Source: Clostridia bacterium (GTDB taxonomy: Bacteria > Bacillota > Clostridia > TANB77 > CAG-508). From it: a stretch of 33,988 bases of DNA. Location of the stretch: positions 1 to 33,988 of the forward strand of contig JAFRNM010000011.1 of NCBI GenBank assembly GCA_017430135.1. The letters run 5' to 3'. The position numbers and the translations under genes are program-made. Under the pieces are notes generated by a model. That model was not told where the DNA came from. It searched no databases and saw only the letters and a program-made list of their open reading frames with translations. Shown here one piece after another: positions 1 to 10,702 of the stretch. Within the stretch, counting starts at the first letter, position 1. Each line of letters begins with the position of its first letter.

Positions 1-53
1 AAGAATATATAGATATTGTAAAAGATTGGTTATTATTTTATAATACAATAAGG

Positions 54-87
54 ATAAAAAATAGAGACTACAATTAATTTTGTAGTC
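54..87 (-). terminator. Terminator downstream of the long U32 gene
   Basis: An 8-bp perfect stem (GACTACAA at 66-73 with TTGTAGTC at 80-87) is followed, read on the minus strand, by CTCTATTTTTTATCC. This fits an intrinsic terminator of the minus-strand gene ending at 155. A second small hairpin (AAAAAGA at 93-99 with TCTTTTT at 104-110) lies between this one and the gene. The main stem could also end a plus-strand transcript entering from the left, but there is no T-run on that side. Confidence 0.6.
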
Positions 88-154
88 CCTATAAAAAGAT
101 TTGTCTTTTTATTAAGTGTTCACTATATGGGGTTCACTTCAATGCAGTCCTTTA

Positions 155-2578
155 TTAGATTTCTCTATTTAAATTTCCATTCGTAAATTCTTTTCCTTCA
201 AATCTTTCATTATTCTTAACTTTTGATATTATTTCATTTATTTTATCAATATCTTCATGCAAAATATCTATTCTTGCAAAATCTAAATTAAAATCATTTG
301 GCAAAACAGAAAAAGTTTTGCTATTATAAATTGTTGTTACAGTTTGAATATTATCAGGTAAAATCTCAAAGCTCATATTAAGTCTATCTTTTAGATAATA
401 GACATCATCAGCATTTGAACATTTTGCGTCACACTTAGGATAACATTTATTAGTTTTTCCGAGCAAACAATAATTAGTATTAATAACAGGTATTTTACCA
501 TAAACAATAAGTTCTTTTTTACAAATATTTCCTAAACTTAAAATAGAAGATTTATCCAATTCTGGACTGACATTATATTTGGAAATACCAAGATTTTTAA
601 GTTCTTTTATAGTGAAATTGTTATAAATATTAAAAGTATAATTTGCAATTAATTCCAAACTAGTATACTTATCTACTAAGTCTTTAATTAAAACAAAATT
701 AGAAATATTAGAAAGTACTAAGCCTTTTATTTTATAAGAAGCTATTGCTTTTTCAATATTGTTATAAAAAATATTTCTATAATTTGCCTTAATAATTGTA
801 GGCAAATAAATATATAAATCAAATTTATTGCTCAATAATTCTAAAATTTTACAATACTTTTTACTAGAAAAATATTTTAAAGGAATATATAAATTATCAA
901 TATTTTCTAATTTTGAATAATCCAAATTTATACTTAAAATATTTAAAAGTACAGAAATTTTTGGATTTGTTTTTTGGGCAATTGTTACCTTTGGTATTGA
1001 AATAGAATTATTGCTAGCTTTACGAGAGATTTTTTTTAGTGCATAATCTTGAACCATTTCTAAAATATTTCTTCGTAATTCATTTAATAAACTCAATTTT
1101 GGAATAAAAACATTTTTATCCAGTTCAACTGTTATTTTAGAAAATTCAAAAATAGTATTTCCCGTTTTATTTATTTTTTCAATAACTGTAGCATTATCAA
1201 GAGGTTTGTTTTTTGCATCTACAGGTGATTCGTTTAAATAAAAAGTTAAATCTAAATCTTTGTATAAATTTATATCTGTTGAGCTTTTCACTCTAATAGA
1301 AATAGGAGAGTCCTTTTTTATTGTAACTTTTGCAGTTAGAGGGATTTTTCTATTTTCTTGTTTTATACTTTCCAAAGCAGATAAATTAAGTTCTCTAGAT
1401 GACATTTTAAAAACTTTATCACCTAGTTTTATATTTCCTTTCATTCTGCCAATTACAATAGTTTGACCATTTTTACCAATATCAATATTTTCCAATTTTT
1501 TAGAATTATCTTTCATCAATTCCGAAATTGTATAAGTTCCATTCTCATTTTCTAAAGAAATTGTATCACCAACTTTAATGCTTTCTTTTAGTTTTAATGT
1601 AATATAACCTTTGTTTTTATTGTAATTTTGTACAATTCCAAGAGGTAATCCCATATTATTAGGTTTATCTTTATAAATTAAATTTGTATTAGCATCTTTT
1701 TCTAAATGACCAGTAGAAGATAGTCCACGATTGAATACTTGGAGTAAATCTTTTTTATCATTATCATCTATTACAAAATTATTTCCAGAAAGAGCTAAGT
1801 CTATGTATTTTCTATAAATCTTTGTAACGATTGCAACATATTCAGGAGTTTTCATTCTACCTTCAATTTTAAAAGAAGTTACACCAGCATCAATTAGAAA
1901 TGGAATAAATTCTAACCCACATAAATCTTTTGGGGAAATAATATATCCATTATCAATTTTAGAACCTTCTTTATCTATAAGAGTATAAGGAAGTCTGCAT
2001 GGTTGAGCGCATTTGCCACGATTACCAGATCTGCCACCTATCATGCTAGAAAACAAACATTGACCAGAATAACATATACACAACGCGCCATGAATAAAAC
2101 ATTCTATTTCAACATTAGAATTTTTACAAATATATTCAATTTCTTGTGCTGATAATTCTCTTGCTAAAACAACGCGTTTAAAGCCTAATTCTTGTAGTTT
2201 TAGAACTCCTTGTAAATTATGAACAGACATCTGTGTACTTGCGTGTATTGCTAAATCTGGAAAATCCTTAATAAGTTTTAAACCTAATCCTAAATCTTGA
2301 ACAATAATTGCGTCAATACCAAATTCATAAGCTTTTTTAGCAAGATTGTAAGCATCTTCAAATTCTTCATCTTTAATTAAAGTATTTAATGTAAGATTTG
2401 TGCGAACTCCTCTTAATTTAGCATATTCGATAGCTTGAGATAAATTTTCTAAATTAAAATTAGAAGCAGAAGCTCTAGCGCTAAAACTTGTAGCGCCAAA
2501 ATAAACACAATCCGCGCCATTTTGTACGGCTGCTTTTAAACACTCAAAATCTCCAACTGGAGAAAGTAATTCTACCAT
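155..2578 (-). CDS. U32 family protein, long RlhA-like form with C-terminal DUF3656-type region
   Basis: 807 residues. The N-terminal half is a U32 domain: it opens MVELLSPVGDFECLKAA, contains HASTQMSVHN and VVLARELS, and carries the family signature around ECFIHGALCICYSGQCLFSS followed by GNRGKCAQPCRLPY. These cysteines bind an Fe-S cluster in characterised relatives. The rest is a beta-rich middle and a C-terminal region with a second cysteine group (CLLGKTNKCYPKCDAKC). Known family role: E. coli RlhA, the closest well-studied long member, is needed for 5-hydroxycytidine in 23S rRNA; the old name 'collagenase-like peptidase' is probably misleading. The protein is longer than E. coli RlhA, as in many Clostridia. 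The start is the ATG at 2578, chosen because GAAGGAG lies 7-8 nt upstream; an in-frame TTG at 2593 overlaps that RBS. The gene has its own promoter (2618-2646) and terminator. Modification of rRNA is inferred from homology. Confidence 0.9.
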   Translation of the reverse strand: MVELLSPVGDFECLKAAVQNGADCVYFGATSFSARASASNFNLENLSQAIEYAKLRGVRTNLTLNTLIKDEEFEDAYNLAKKAYEFGIDAIIVQDLGLGLKLIKDFPDLAIHASTQMSVHNLQGVLKLQELGFKRVVLARELSAQEIEYICKNSNVEIECFIHGALCICYSGQCLFSSMIGGRSGNRGKCAQPCRLPYTLIDKEGSKIDNGYIISPKDLCGLEFIPFLIDAGVTSFKIEGRMKTPEYVAIVTKIYRKYIDLALSGNNFVIDDNDKKDLLQVFNRGLSSTGHLEKDANTNLIYKDKPNNMGLPLGIVQNYNKNKGYITLKLKESIKVGDTISLENENGTYTISELMKDNSKKLENIDIGKNGQTIVIGRMKGNIKLGDKVFKMSSRELNLSALESIKQENRKIPLTAKVTIKKDSPISIRVKSSTDINLYKDLDLTFYLNESPVDAKNKPLDNATVIEKINKTGNTIFEFSKITVELDKNVFIPKLSLLNELRRNILEMVQDYALKKISRKASNNSISIPKVTIAQKTNPKISVLLNILSINLDYSKLENIDNLYIPLKYFSSKKYCKILELLSNKFDLYIYLPTIIKANYRNIFYNNIEKAIASYKIKGLVLSNISNFVLIKDLVDKYTSLELIANYTFNIYNNFTIKELKNLGISKYNVSPELDKSSILSLGNICKKELIVYGKIPVINTNYCLLGKTNKCYPKCDAKCSNADDVYYLKDRLNMSFEILPDNIQTVTTIYNSKTFSVLPNDFNLDFARIDILHEDIDKINEIISKVKNNERFEGKEFTNGNLNREI

Positions 2579-2617
2579 AAAACACTCCTTCAAATAAAAT
2601 TACAATAATTTTACTAA

Positions 2618-2646
2618 ATTATAACATATATTTTAGTAAATGCCAA
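2618..2646 (-). promoter_or_regulatory. Promoter of the long U32 gene, embedded in an inverted repeat
   Basis: On the minus strand TTGGCA (2641-2646) and TATAAT (2618-2623) are separated by 17 nt. A perfect 9-bp inverted repeat, TTTACTAAA (2610-2618) and TTTAGTAAA (2632-2640) with a 13-nt centre, flanks the -10 and looks like an operator. The distance to the start codon is about 35 nt. Confidence 0.6.
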
Positions 2647-2674
2647 TATTTACATAAATAACTTTGATGAATAC

Positions 2675-2703
2675 TTGACTTTTTTATAAAATATACATAG
2701 AAT
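2675..2703 (+). promoter_or_regulatory. Promoter of the small charged protein gene
   Basis: TTGACT (2675-2680) and TAGAAT (2698-2703) are separated by 17 nt, a good vegetative sigma-A match. It is divergent from the U32 promoter and about 55 nt upstream of the ATG at 2758. Confidence 0.6.
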
Positions 2704-2757
2704 ATAAGCACATAAGTGTTGGGTTCAAACAAGACTTGCTTGAAGGAGGCATGTAGT

Positions 2758-2928
2758 ATGAAATTGTTTGAAGTTTTTGGAAGATTTGCTAATCCAAACA
2801 GATACAAAGACGAGCAGAAGCGCAAAGCAGAAGAAGCTAAAAAAGCCCAAGAACAGGAAGATGCTATGCGTAGGGCTGCTGAAGAAGCCGAACTCAAGAG
2901 AAATGAGCAGGAACAGCAGAAAAAATAA
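2758..2928 (+). CDS. Small charged coiled-coil protein, unknown function
   Basis: 56 residues. It begins MKLFEVFGRFANPNRY and continues as one highly charged helix rich in K, E, A, Q and R, predicted to be a coiled coil. No domain is recognised. Support for a real gene: a strong AAGGAGG RBS 8-9 nt upstream of the ATG, a sigma-A type promoter, and a dedicated 14-bp hairpin terminator right after the stop, making it a one-gene unit. Codon use is odd for this genome: GCC, CGC, CAG and GAG are frequent while neighbouring genes use A/T-ending codons. That suggests recent acquisition or composition driven by the amino-acid repeat. Longer in-frame starts upstream are not supported by an RBS. The function cannot be stated. 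Confidence 0.65.
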   Translation: MKLFEVFGRFANPNRYKDEQKRKAEEAKKAQEQEDAMRRAAEEAELKRNEQEQQKK

Positions 2929-2942
2929 TTTGACAAAAAACT

Positions 2943-2972
2943 CTAAAAGAGCAGTATTTACTGCTCTTTTAG
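2943..2972 (+). terminator. Terminator of the small charged protein gene
   Basis: A perfect 14-bp inverted repeat, CTAAAAGAGCAGTA (2943-2956) with TACTGCTCTTTTAG (2959-2972), starts 14 nt after the stop codon. The T-run is inside the right arm, so it can work in both directions. Confidence 0.75.
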
Positions 2973-2974
2973 TA

Positions 2975-3003
2975 TAGACAAATGCACAAAAATATGGTAA
3001 AAT
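2975..3003 (+). promoter_or_regulatory. Probable promoter of the queA-tgt operon
   Basis: TAGACA (2975-2980), a 17-nt spacer and TAAAAT (2998-3003) lie just after the preceding terminator and about 85 nt before the queA ATG. The -35 is one base from consensus. Confidence 0.5.
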
Positions 3004-3086
3004 TTTATTGTGATTTTTAGGAAAAAAGAAAGTGGACTAAAAAATGACACTTCAAAAATTCGGAGATAAAAAAGAAGGAATAAAAG

Positions 3087-4109
3087 ATGGATGTAAAAGA
3101 TTTTTATTATGATTTACCAGAGGAATTGATTGCTCAAACACCAATCGAAAAAAGAGATGAATCAAGATTAATGGTATTAAATAGAAGAGAACAAACAATA
3201 GAACATAAAACATTTAAAGATATAATTGAATATCTAAAACCTGGAGATGTACTTGTTAGAAACAACACCAAAGTAATTCCAGCAAGACTTTATGGTAAAA
3301 AAGAAACAGGAGCGAATGTTGAATTCTTATTATTAAACAATATAGAAGGAGACATTTGGGAAAGTATAGTAAGACCAGGAAATAAACTTCATGTTGGAAC
3401 AAAAGTAATTTTTGGTGATGGATTACTACAAGCAGAAGTTTTAGATATAATGGAAGGTGGAACAAGAAAAGTAAAATTCACATATGATGGGATTTTTAAC
3501 GAAATACTTGATAAAATAGGCTTAATGCCACTTCCACCTTATATACATGAAGAACTAAAACAAAGAGATAGATATCAAACAGTATATGCTAAATACAATG
3601 GTTCAGCAGCTGCTCCAACAGCAGGGTTGCATTTTACACCAGAATTGTTTGAAAAACTTAAAGAAAAAGGCGTAGAAGTAGCTAATGTAACATTACATGT
3701 AGGAATTGGAACATTTAGACCAGTAAAAGTTGAAAAAGTAGAAGAACACCACATGCATTCAGAACATTTTTATATTAAACAAGAAGATGTAGATATAATA
3801 AATAAAGCAAAGCAAGAAGGAAGAAGAGTAATTGCTGTAGGAACAACATCTTGTAGGGTTTTGGAAACAGTAGCAGATGAAAATGGTTTGGTAAAAGCAA
3901 CAGAAGGAGATACACAAATATTTATTTATCCAGGATATAAATTTAAAATTTTAGATGGTTTAATTACAAATTTCCATTTACCAGAATCTACGCTTTTAAT
4001 GCTTGTATCCTCATTAGCAGGAAGAGACTTTATAATGAGTGCTTACAATGAAGCTGTAAAAGAAAGATATCGATTCTTCAGTTTTGGAGATGCAATGTTT
4101 ATAAGTTAA
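3087..4109 (+). CDS. queA: S-adenosylmethionine:tRNA ribosyltransferase-isomerase
   Basis: 340 residues, normal length for QueA. The enzyme moves the ribosyl group of SAM onto 7-aminomethyl-7-deazaguanine in tRNA position 34, giving epoxyqueuosine. Visible hallmarks are the N-terminal [15 protein letters not shown], the RPGNKL loop, the PPYIHE segment, [23 protein letters not shown] and the C-terminal [19 protein letters not shown]. The ATG at 3087 follows an AGAAGGAA RBS. It is first in an apparent operon with the transglutaminase-like gene (31-nt gap) and tgt, which supplies the preceding base-exchange step. No sign of damage. Confidence 0.97.
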   Translation: MDVKDFYYDLPEELIAQTPIEKRDESRLMVLNRREQTIEHKTFKDIIEYLKPGDVLVRNNTKVIPARLYGKKETGANVEFLLLNNIEGDIWESIVRPGNKLHVGTKVIFGDGLLQAEVLDIMEGGTRKVKFTYDGIFNEILDKIGLMPLPPYIHEELKQRDRYQTVYAKYNGSAAAPTAGLHFTPELFEKLKEKGVEVANVTLHVGIGTFRPVKVEKVEEHHMHSEHFYIKQEDVDIINKAKQEGRRVIAVGTTSCRVLETVADENGLVKATEGDTQIFIYPGYKFKILDGLITNFHLPESTLLMLVSSLAGRDFIMSAYNEAVKERYRFFSFGDAMFIS

Positions 4110-4140
4110 TTTTATTCTATGAAGTTGAGGGGAATAAATA

Positions 4141-6521
<2,381 letters not shown>

Positions 6522-6554
6522 AATTTCGCTTAAAAATATAAGGGGGATATACAA

Positions 6555-7898
6555 ATGAATCTTATAGATGAAGAATTTATTCAACCAAAAAAAGTAAATA
6601 AACCTAAAAACGCAACAAAAATATTGTTAGTTTTAATAGTATTAGTAACAATAGCAATAATTGCAATAATATGTATAATGGCTGCATTGAAAAAAGATCC
6701 ATTCAGAGTAACATTAGATGGAGAAGCAAATGCAGAAATAAAACAATTACTATTGATTGAAGAAGATGATGTAAAAGTTCCAATAAAAGAAATTGCTCCA
6801 TACCTAGGGTATAGTGCTTATAATGGAGATTATATAAATAAATCTGAAGAAACAGATAAATGTTATGTAGAATCTAAAAATGAAATTGTAAATTTTGTTG
6901 CTAATTCAAATAAAATAGAAAAAATAAATCCTAGTACAATGGAAAGTTCATATTATGAAATAGATGAACCAGTAAAAATGATTTCAGGAAAACTTTACAT
7001 ATCTCCAAAAGGAATGAGTAAAGCATTTAATGTATATTATGAATATAATAAAGCAAAAAACAAAATAATAATACAAACAATGTCATATATCATAGATATT
7101 TATGTAAATGAAGCAACGGAATTAGGATTTAAAGGCATTTCAGACGATTACGATGACGCAAAAGCAAGTATAGATGATTTAGTAATAACTATAGATTCAA
7201 AAGGAAAATATGGAATATATGATATGGCAAACAACAAAGAAATATTAGAAGCTAAATATGATAATATTTCATATATACCAGTTTCAAATGAATTCCTAAT
7301 TACAAGTAATGGAAAAATGGGAATAAAAGATGCACAAGGAAAAGACATAATAAAAACAAAATATCAAGATATAGAACTAATTAGTCAAGACACAAAATTA
7401 TATATTATAGAACAAGATGATAGATATGGAGTAATTGACAAAAACGAAAATGTAGTAATTCCAGCTGTATTTGATAAAATAGGAATAGATATAAAGAAAT
7501 TTGAAAGTAATAATATAAAAAATAAATTCATAATTTTAGATTATTATATACCAGTAATGAGAGATAGCAAATGGGCTCTATTTGATATAAATGGACAACA
7601 GCTAACAAAGCTAAATTATGATGGTTTTGGATGTATAATTACAAGTGGTAAAAATGCAAAAAGCGCATTAACAATACCAAGCTATGATTTAATAGTTGCA
7701 AAGAAAGATAAAAAATACTATTTAATAAATAGAGAGGGAACAGAACTTGGCAATGGAGTAGATTTCGAAGCAATATACTTAGAAATAGAAGCAGGCAAAA
7801 CTACATATTATATTACAAGAAATGAGAAAACAGTAGATATAGAAAAAATAATGGAAAGATTACTAAATATGACTAAGACAAATAATCAAGAACAATAG
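6555..7898 (+). CDS. Membrane-anchored WG-repeat protein
   Basis: 447 residues. A short cytoplasmic N-terminus (about 20 residues, PKK-rich) is followed by one TM helix at about 24-45 (ILLVLIVLVTIAIIAIICIMAAL). The outer part begins with a region resembling a copper-amine-oxidase-N / stalk-type domain (VKVPIKEIAPYLGY... KLYISPKGMSKAF), then four or five WG-type beta-repeats, e.g. GKYGIYDMANNKEILEAKYD, NGKMGIKDAQGKDIIKTKY, DRYGVIDKNENVVIPAVFD and SKWALFDINGQQLTKLNYD. WG repeats are usually binding modules on the cell surface; the ligand is unknown. It lies 33 nt after tgt with an AGGGGGA RBS, so it is probably in the queA operon, in the place where yajC often sits. A strong terminator follows. 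Confidence 0.85.
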   Translation: MNLIDEEFIQPKKVNKPKNATKILLVLIVLVTIAIIAIICIMAALKKDPFRVTLDGEANAEIKQLLLIEEDDVKVPIKEIAPYLGYSAYNGDYINKSEETDKCYVESKNEIVNFVANSNKIEKINPSTMESSYYEIDEPVKMISGKLYISPKGMSKAFNVYYEYNKAKNKIIIQTMSYIIDIYVNEATELGFKGISDDYDDAKASIDDLVITIDSKGKYGIYDMANNKEILEAKYDNISYIPVSNEFLITSNGKMGIKDAQGKDIIKTKYQDIELISQDTKLYIIEQDDRYGVIDKNENVVIPAVFDKIGIDIKKFESNNIKNKFIILDYYIPVMRDSKWALFDINGQQLTKLNYDGFGCIITSGKNAKSALTIPSYDLIVAKKDKKYYLINREGTELGNGVDFEAIYLEIEAGKTTYYITRNEKTVDIEKIMERLLNMTKTNNQEQ

Positions 7899-7937
7899 CG
7901 GCATTATGATAATTGTAAAAGATAAAATTTAATGCAA

Positions 7938-7970
7938 ATGTCCCATTTTGTAAAAATGGGACATTTTTTA
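7938..7970 (+). terminator. Terminator ending the queA operon
   Basis: A 12-bp perfect stem, ATGTCCCATTTT (7938-7949) with AAAATGGGACAT (7953-7964), is followed by TTTTTTATA. The T-run overlaps the stop codon of the convergent minus-strand gene. Confidence 0.9.
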
Positions 7971-8225
7971 TATTAATTGTTTTTTTATACCATCAACTAC
8001 AAATCCACAAATAACAAAATCAACCATAAAAGAAATACTCAACTCAAAAAGTGCAAAGCCAATATAATATGTAATAGGATTTGTTGAAACAAAAGTATAT
8101 GTAAGAAGAACAATACAAGATAAAATACAAAGCAAAAAGCAAAATTTAATTCCATTCTTCATAATTATACAAGTTTTCTTTTCTAAACTTTTAAAACTAT
8201 CAGTAAACTTTTTAAAAAACTTCAT
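7968..8225 (-). CDS. Small integral membrane protein, unknown
   Basis: 85 residues. The N-terminal 25 are basic (MKFFKKFTDSFKSLEKK). Then come two or three hydrophobic segments (FCFLLCILSCIVLLTYTFV and ITYYIGFALFELSISFMVDFVICGFVV) and a short basic tail (DGIKKQLI). The ATG at 8225 is chosen because GGAGGGA lies 6 nt upstream; a much longer in-frame reading upstream has no RBS and runs through the priA promoter. It is a single gene, divergent from priA, with a possible promoter (TTGTTT-17-TAATAT) at 8245-8273. No family is recognised; a membrane accessory role is as much as can be said. Confidence 0.7.
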   Translation of the reverse strand: MKFFKKFTDSFKSLEKKTCIIMKNGIKFCFLLCILSCIVLLTYTFVSTNPITYYIGFALFELSISFMVDFVICGFVVDGIKKQLI

Positions 8226-8244
8226 TCCAATCCCTCCATAAATT

Positions 8245-8273
8245 ATATTAACACCTTTAAGCAAATAAAACAA
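8245..8273 (-). promoter_or_regulatory. Possible promoter of the small membrane protein gene
   Basis: Minus strand: TTGTTT (8268-8273), 17-nt spacer, TAATAT (8245-8250), about 20 nt from the ATG at 8225. The match is moderate; an overlapping TATAAT is present but lacks a -35. Confidence 0.4.
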
Positions 8274-8290
8274 TGTAAATAAATGCCACT

Positions 8291-8318
8291 TTGCATTTTT
8301 GATTTTTTGTGATAAAAT
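8291..8318 (+). promoter_or_regulatory. Probable priA promoter
   Basis: TTGCAT (8291-8296), 16-nt spacer, TAAAAT (8313-8318), about 60 nt upstream of the priA ATG. The transcript would begin near 8325, just before the hairpin at 8333-8367. Confidence 0.5.
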
Positions 8319-8332
8319 ATATAAAAAATATA

Positions 8333-8367
8333 AAATCAAATCAAAAACGAAGTTTTTCATTTGATTT
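8333..8367 (+). promoter_or_regulatory. Hairpin in the priA 5' leader next to the RBS
   Basis: AAATCAAAT-C-AAAAAC (8333-8348) pairs with GTTTTT-C-ATTTGATTT (8352-8367) around a GAA loop: 15 bp with one C/C mismatch. The right arm touches the AGGAG RBS at 8368-8372. It has no T-run after it, so it is more likely a translation or stability element than a terminator. A role is inferred only. Confidence 0.45.
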
Positions 8368-8377
8368 AGGAGTAACA

Positions 8378-10621
8378 ATGATTGCAGAAGTAATAATAAA
8401 CAGATCAGCAAAAAAATTAAATAGAACTTTTGATTACAACATTCCAACTGAAATGCAAGATTTTGTAATTATAGGTAGCAAAGTCTTGGTACCATTTGGA
8501 AACTCTAAAAAACTTGAAGAAGCCTATGTTATTGGGATTAAAGAAAGTTCAAATTATGAAGTAAAAGATATAGTAAAAATTGAAGACAATCTAACAGATT
8601 TTCAGATTAAACTTGCAAAATGGATGGCAAAGCATTATTTTTGCAATGTATCAGACTGTATAAAACTAATGCTTACACCAGGAACAGGAAGAAAAGAAAA
8701 TAAAGTACAAGATAAAACAATAAATGTAATTTATTTAAAAAAAGAAATAGAAGAAATTGAATTTGAGATAGAAACAAAAAAATTAAAATCTGAAAAACAA
8801 ATAAGAATTTTAAAATTTGTAAAAGACAACGAAGGATGTACAATACCCGAATTAGAAACATTTACAGATACATCAAGAGCTATTATAAATACATTAATAA
8901 AAAATGAATATTTAGAATTGGTTGAAAAAACAATTGAAAGAAATCCATTAGAAAATAAAAAATTAGAGACAACCGAAAAACTTCAACTAACGGATGAACA
9001 ACAACAAGCATTTGATAAAATAGAAGAATCGCTAAAAAATGAAAAATTTAAAGAATTCTTATTATATGGTGTTACAGGTTCTGGAAAAACAGAAGTATAT
9101 TTACAATTGATAAAAAAAGTAATAGATGAGAAAAAAACAGCAATAGTGCTAGTTCCAGAAATATCACTAACACCACAAATGCTAGATAGATTTATTTCAA
9201 GATTTGGAAAAGAAGAAATTGCTGTTTTACATAGCAAACTTTCAATAGGAGAAAGACATGATGAGTGGAAAAAAATAAAAGATGGAAAAATCAAAATAGT
9301 AATAGGGGCAAGGTCGGCAATATTTGCTCCATTGGAAAATTTAGGAATAATAATAATAGATGAAGAACATGATAGCTCGTATAAATCAGAAACAACACCA
9401 AAATACAATGCAAAAGAAATTGCAGAATTGCTAGGAAAAGTAAATAAATGCCCTGTTGTGTTAGGAAGTGCAACTCCTGATTTAAACACATTTTATAGAG
9501 CAAATTTAGATAATGAAAATTCGAAAAAAATAGAATTACTAAAACTTACTAAAAGAGCTAATGAATCAAGTCTTCCAGATGTAGAAGTTGTAGATTTAAA
9601 AATGGAACTTGCAAATGGAAATAGATCAATGCTAAGCGTAGACTTATATTCTGCAATAGAAGAAAATCTAAAAAATAAATTACAAACAATTTTATTTTTA
9701 AATAGAAGAGGTTACTCAACCTTTATAATGTGTAGAGAATGTGGTTATACAGTAAAATGCCCAAATTGCAACATAAGCTTAACATACCATAGGTTTGGAA
9801 ATATTTTAAAATGCCATTATTGTGGACATGAAGAAAAAGTAGTAACAATCTGCCCAGAATGTGGAAGCGATAAAATAAGATATTTTGGAACAGGAACTCA
9901 AAAACTTGAACAAGAAATAAATAAGCAGTTTCCACAGGCATCAACAATAAGAATGGATGTAGATACAGTAAGCAAAAAAAACTCACACGAGGTTATTTTA
10001 AATAAATTCAAAAATGAAAACATAGATATTTTAATTGGAACCCAGATGGTAGTAAAAGGCCATCACTTCCCAAATGTAACTCTTGTAGGAGTAATAACAG
10101 CAGATAGTTCTTTAAACATAGATGATTACAGAGCAAATGAAAGAACATTCCAAATACTAACACAAGTGGCTGGACGAGCAGGACGCGAAAATAAAAAAGG
10201 AAAAGTAATAATACAAAGCTATACACCAGAAAACTTTAGTATTGAATGTAGCAAAAAACAAGATTACGATTTATTTTATGAAACAGAAATTGCTCTAAGA
10301 AAACAGTTGAAATATCCGCCATTTTGCGATATAATATTAATTAGTTTTAATAGTTTAGACGAAAAAGAGATACAAAATGTAAGCATGAACATGTATAATT
10401 ATTTAAAACAAGTGCTAAATGAAGAAGATTTCAAAATCTTCAAACCAATGCCTTGCCCAGTTGATAAAATTCAAAATCGATTCAGATGGCGAATTATCAT
10501 TAAGGGCAAAGTTGATGAAAATACAAATTTGATATTAAACAAGGCATTGAGAATGGTTTATAATCAAAATTTTAAAAATACACGTATTGGGATTGATGTT
10601 AATCCCAATAGTATGATGTAG
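8378..10621 (+). CDS. priA: Primosomal replication-restart helicase PriA
   Basis: 747 residues. It is a 3'-to-5' DNA helicase that reloads the replisome at stalled forks. Visible: N-terminal DNA-binding region, Walker A YGVTGSGKTEVYL (about 228-240), Walker B DEEH (about 328-331), GSATPDL, the eight-cysteine zinc module made of CREC, CPNC, CHYC and CPEC (about 451-500), and the C-terminal helicase motifs GTQMVVKGHHFPNVTLV and QVAGRAGR. The start is the ATG at 8378 (MIAEVIINRS) with an AGGAG RBS; a GTG 23 codons upstream lies inside the promoter and is rejected. It heads the conserved priA-def-fmt-prpC-prkC-rsgA-rpe cluster. A small TTGGGATT/AATCCCAA hairpin lies in the last codons (10587-10608). 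Confidence 0.96.
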   Translation: MIAEVIINRSAKKLNRTFDYNIPTEMQDFVIIGSKVLVPFGNSKKLEEAYVIGIKESSNYEVKDIVKIEDNLTDFQIKLAKWMAKHYFCNVSDCIKLMLTPGTGRKENKVQDKTINVIYLKKEIEEIEFEIETKKLKSEKQIRILKFVKDNEGCTIPELETFTDTSRAIINTLIKNEYLELVEKTIERNPLENKKLETTEKLQLTDEQQQAFDKIEESLKNEKFKEFLLYGVTGSGKTEVYLQLIKKVIDEKKTAIVLVPEISLTPQMLDRFISRFGKEEIAVLHSKLSIGERHDEWKKIKDGKIKIVIGARSAIFAPLENLGIIIIDEEHDSSYKSETTPKYNAKEIAELLGKVNKCPVVLGSATPDLNTFYRANLDNENSKKIELLKLTKRANESSLPDVEVVDLKMELANGNRSMLSVDLYSAIEENLKNKLQTILFLNRRGYSTFIMCRECGYTVKCPNCNISLTYHRFGNILKCHYCGHEEKVVTICPECGSDKIRYFGTGTQKLEQEINKQFPQASTIRMDVDTVSKKNSHEVILNKFKNENIDILIGTQMVVKGHHFPNVTLVGVITADSSLNIDDYRANERTFQILTQVAGRAGRENKKGKVIIQSYTPENFSIECSKKQDYDLFYETEIALRKQLKYPPFCDIILISFNSLDEKEIQNVSMNMYNYLKQVLNEEDFKIFKPMPCPVDKIQNRFRWRIIIKGKVDENTNLILNKALRMVYNQNFKNTRIGIDVNPNSMM

Positions 10622-10702
10622 TTTTTATTATGTATAATGTATTTTACAAAAAATAAAAAAGTTAGAAATACACAATTATTTGTGAACGAAAGGAGAAAGA
10701 AA

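Noticed and set aside
2619..2936. Minus-strand open frame opposite the small charged protein
   Set aside because: Ser/Cys/Leu-rich antisense shadow of a charged coding strand, and it runs through the U32 promoter.
3044..3112. A 22-codon open frame starting ATGACACTTCAA upstream of queA
   Set aside because: No convincing RBS and it overlaps the queA start; too short to support.
10587..10608. TTGGGATT/AATCCCAA hairpin at the end of priA as a terminator
   Set aside because: It lies within the coding region with no immediate T-run; recorded only in the priA entry.
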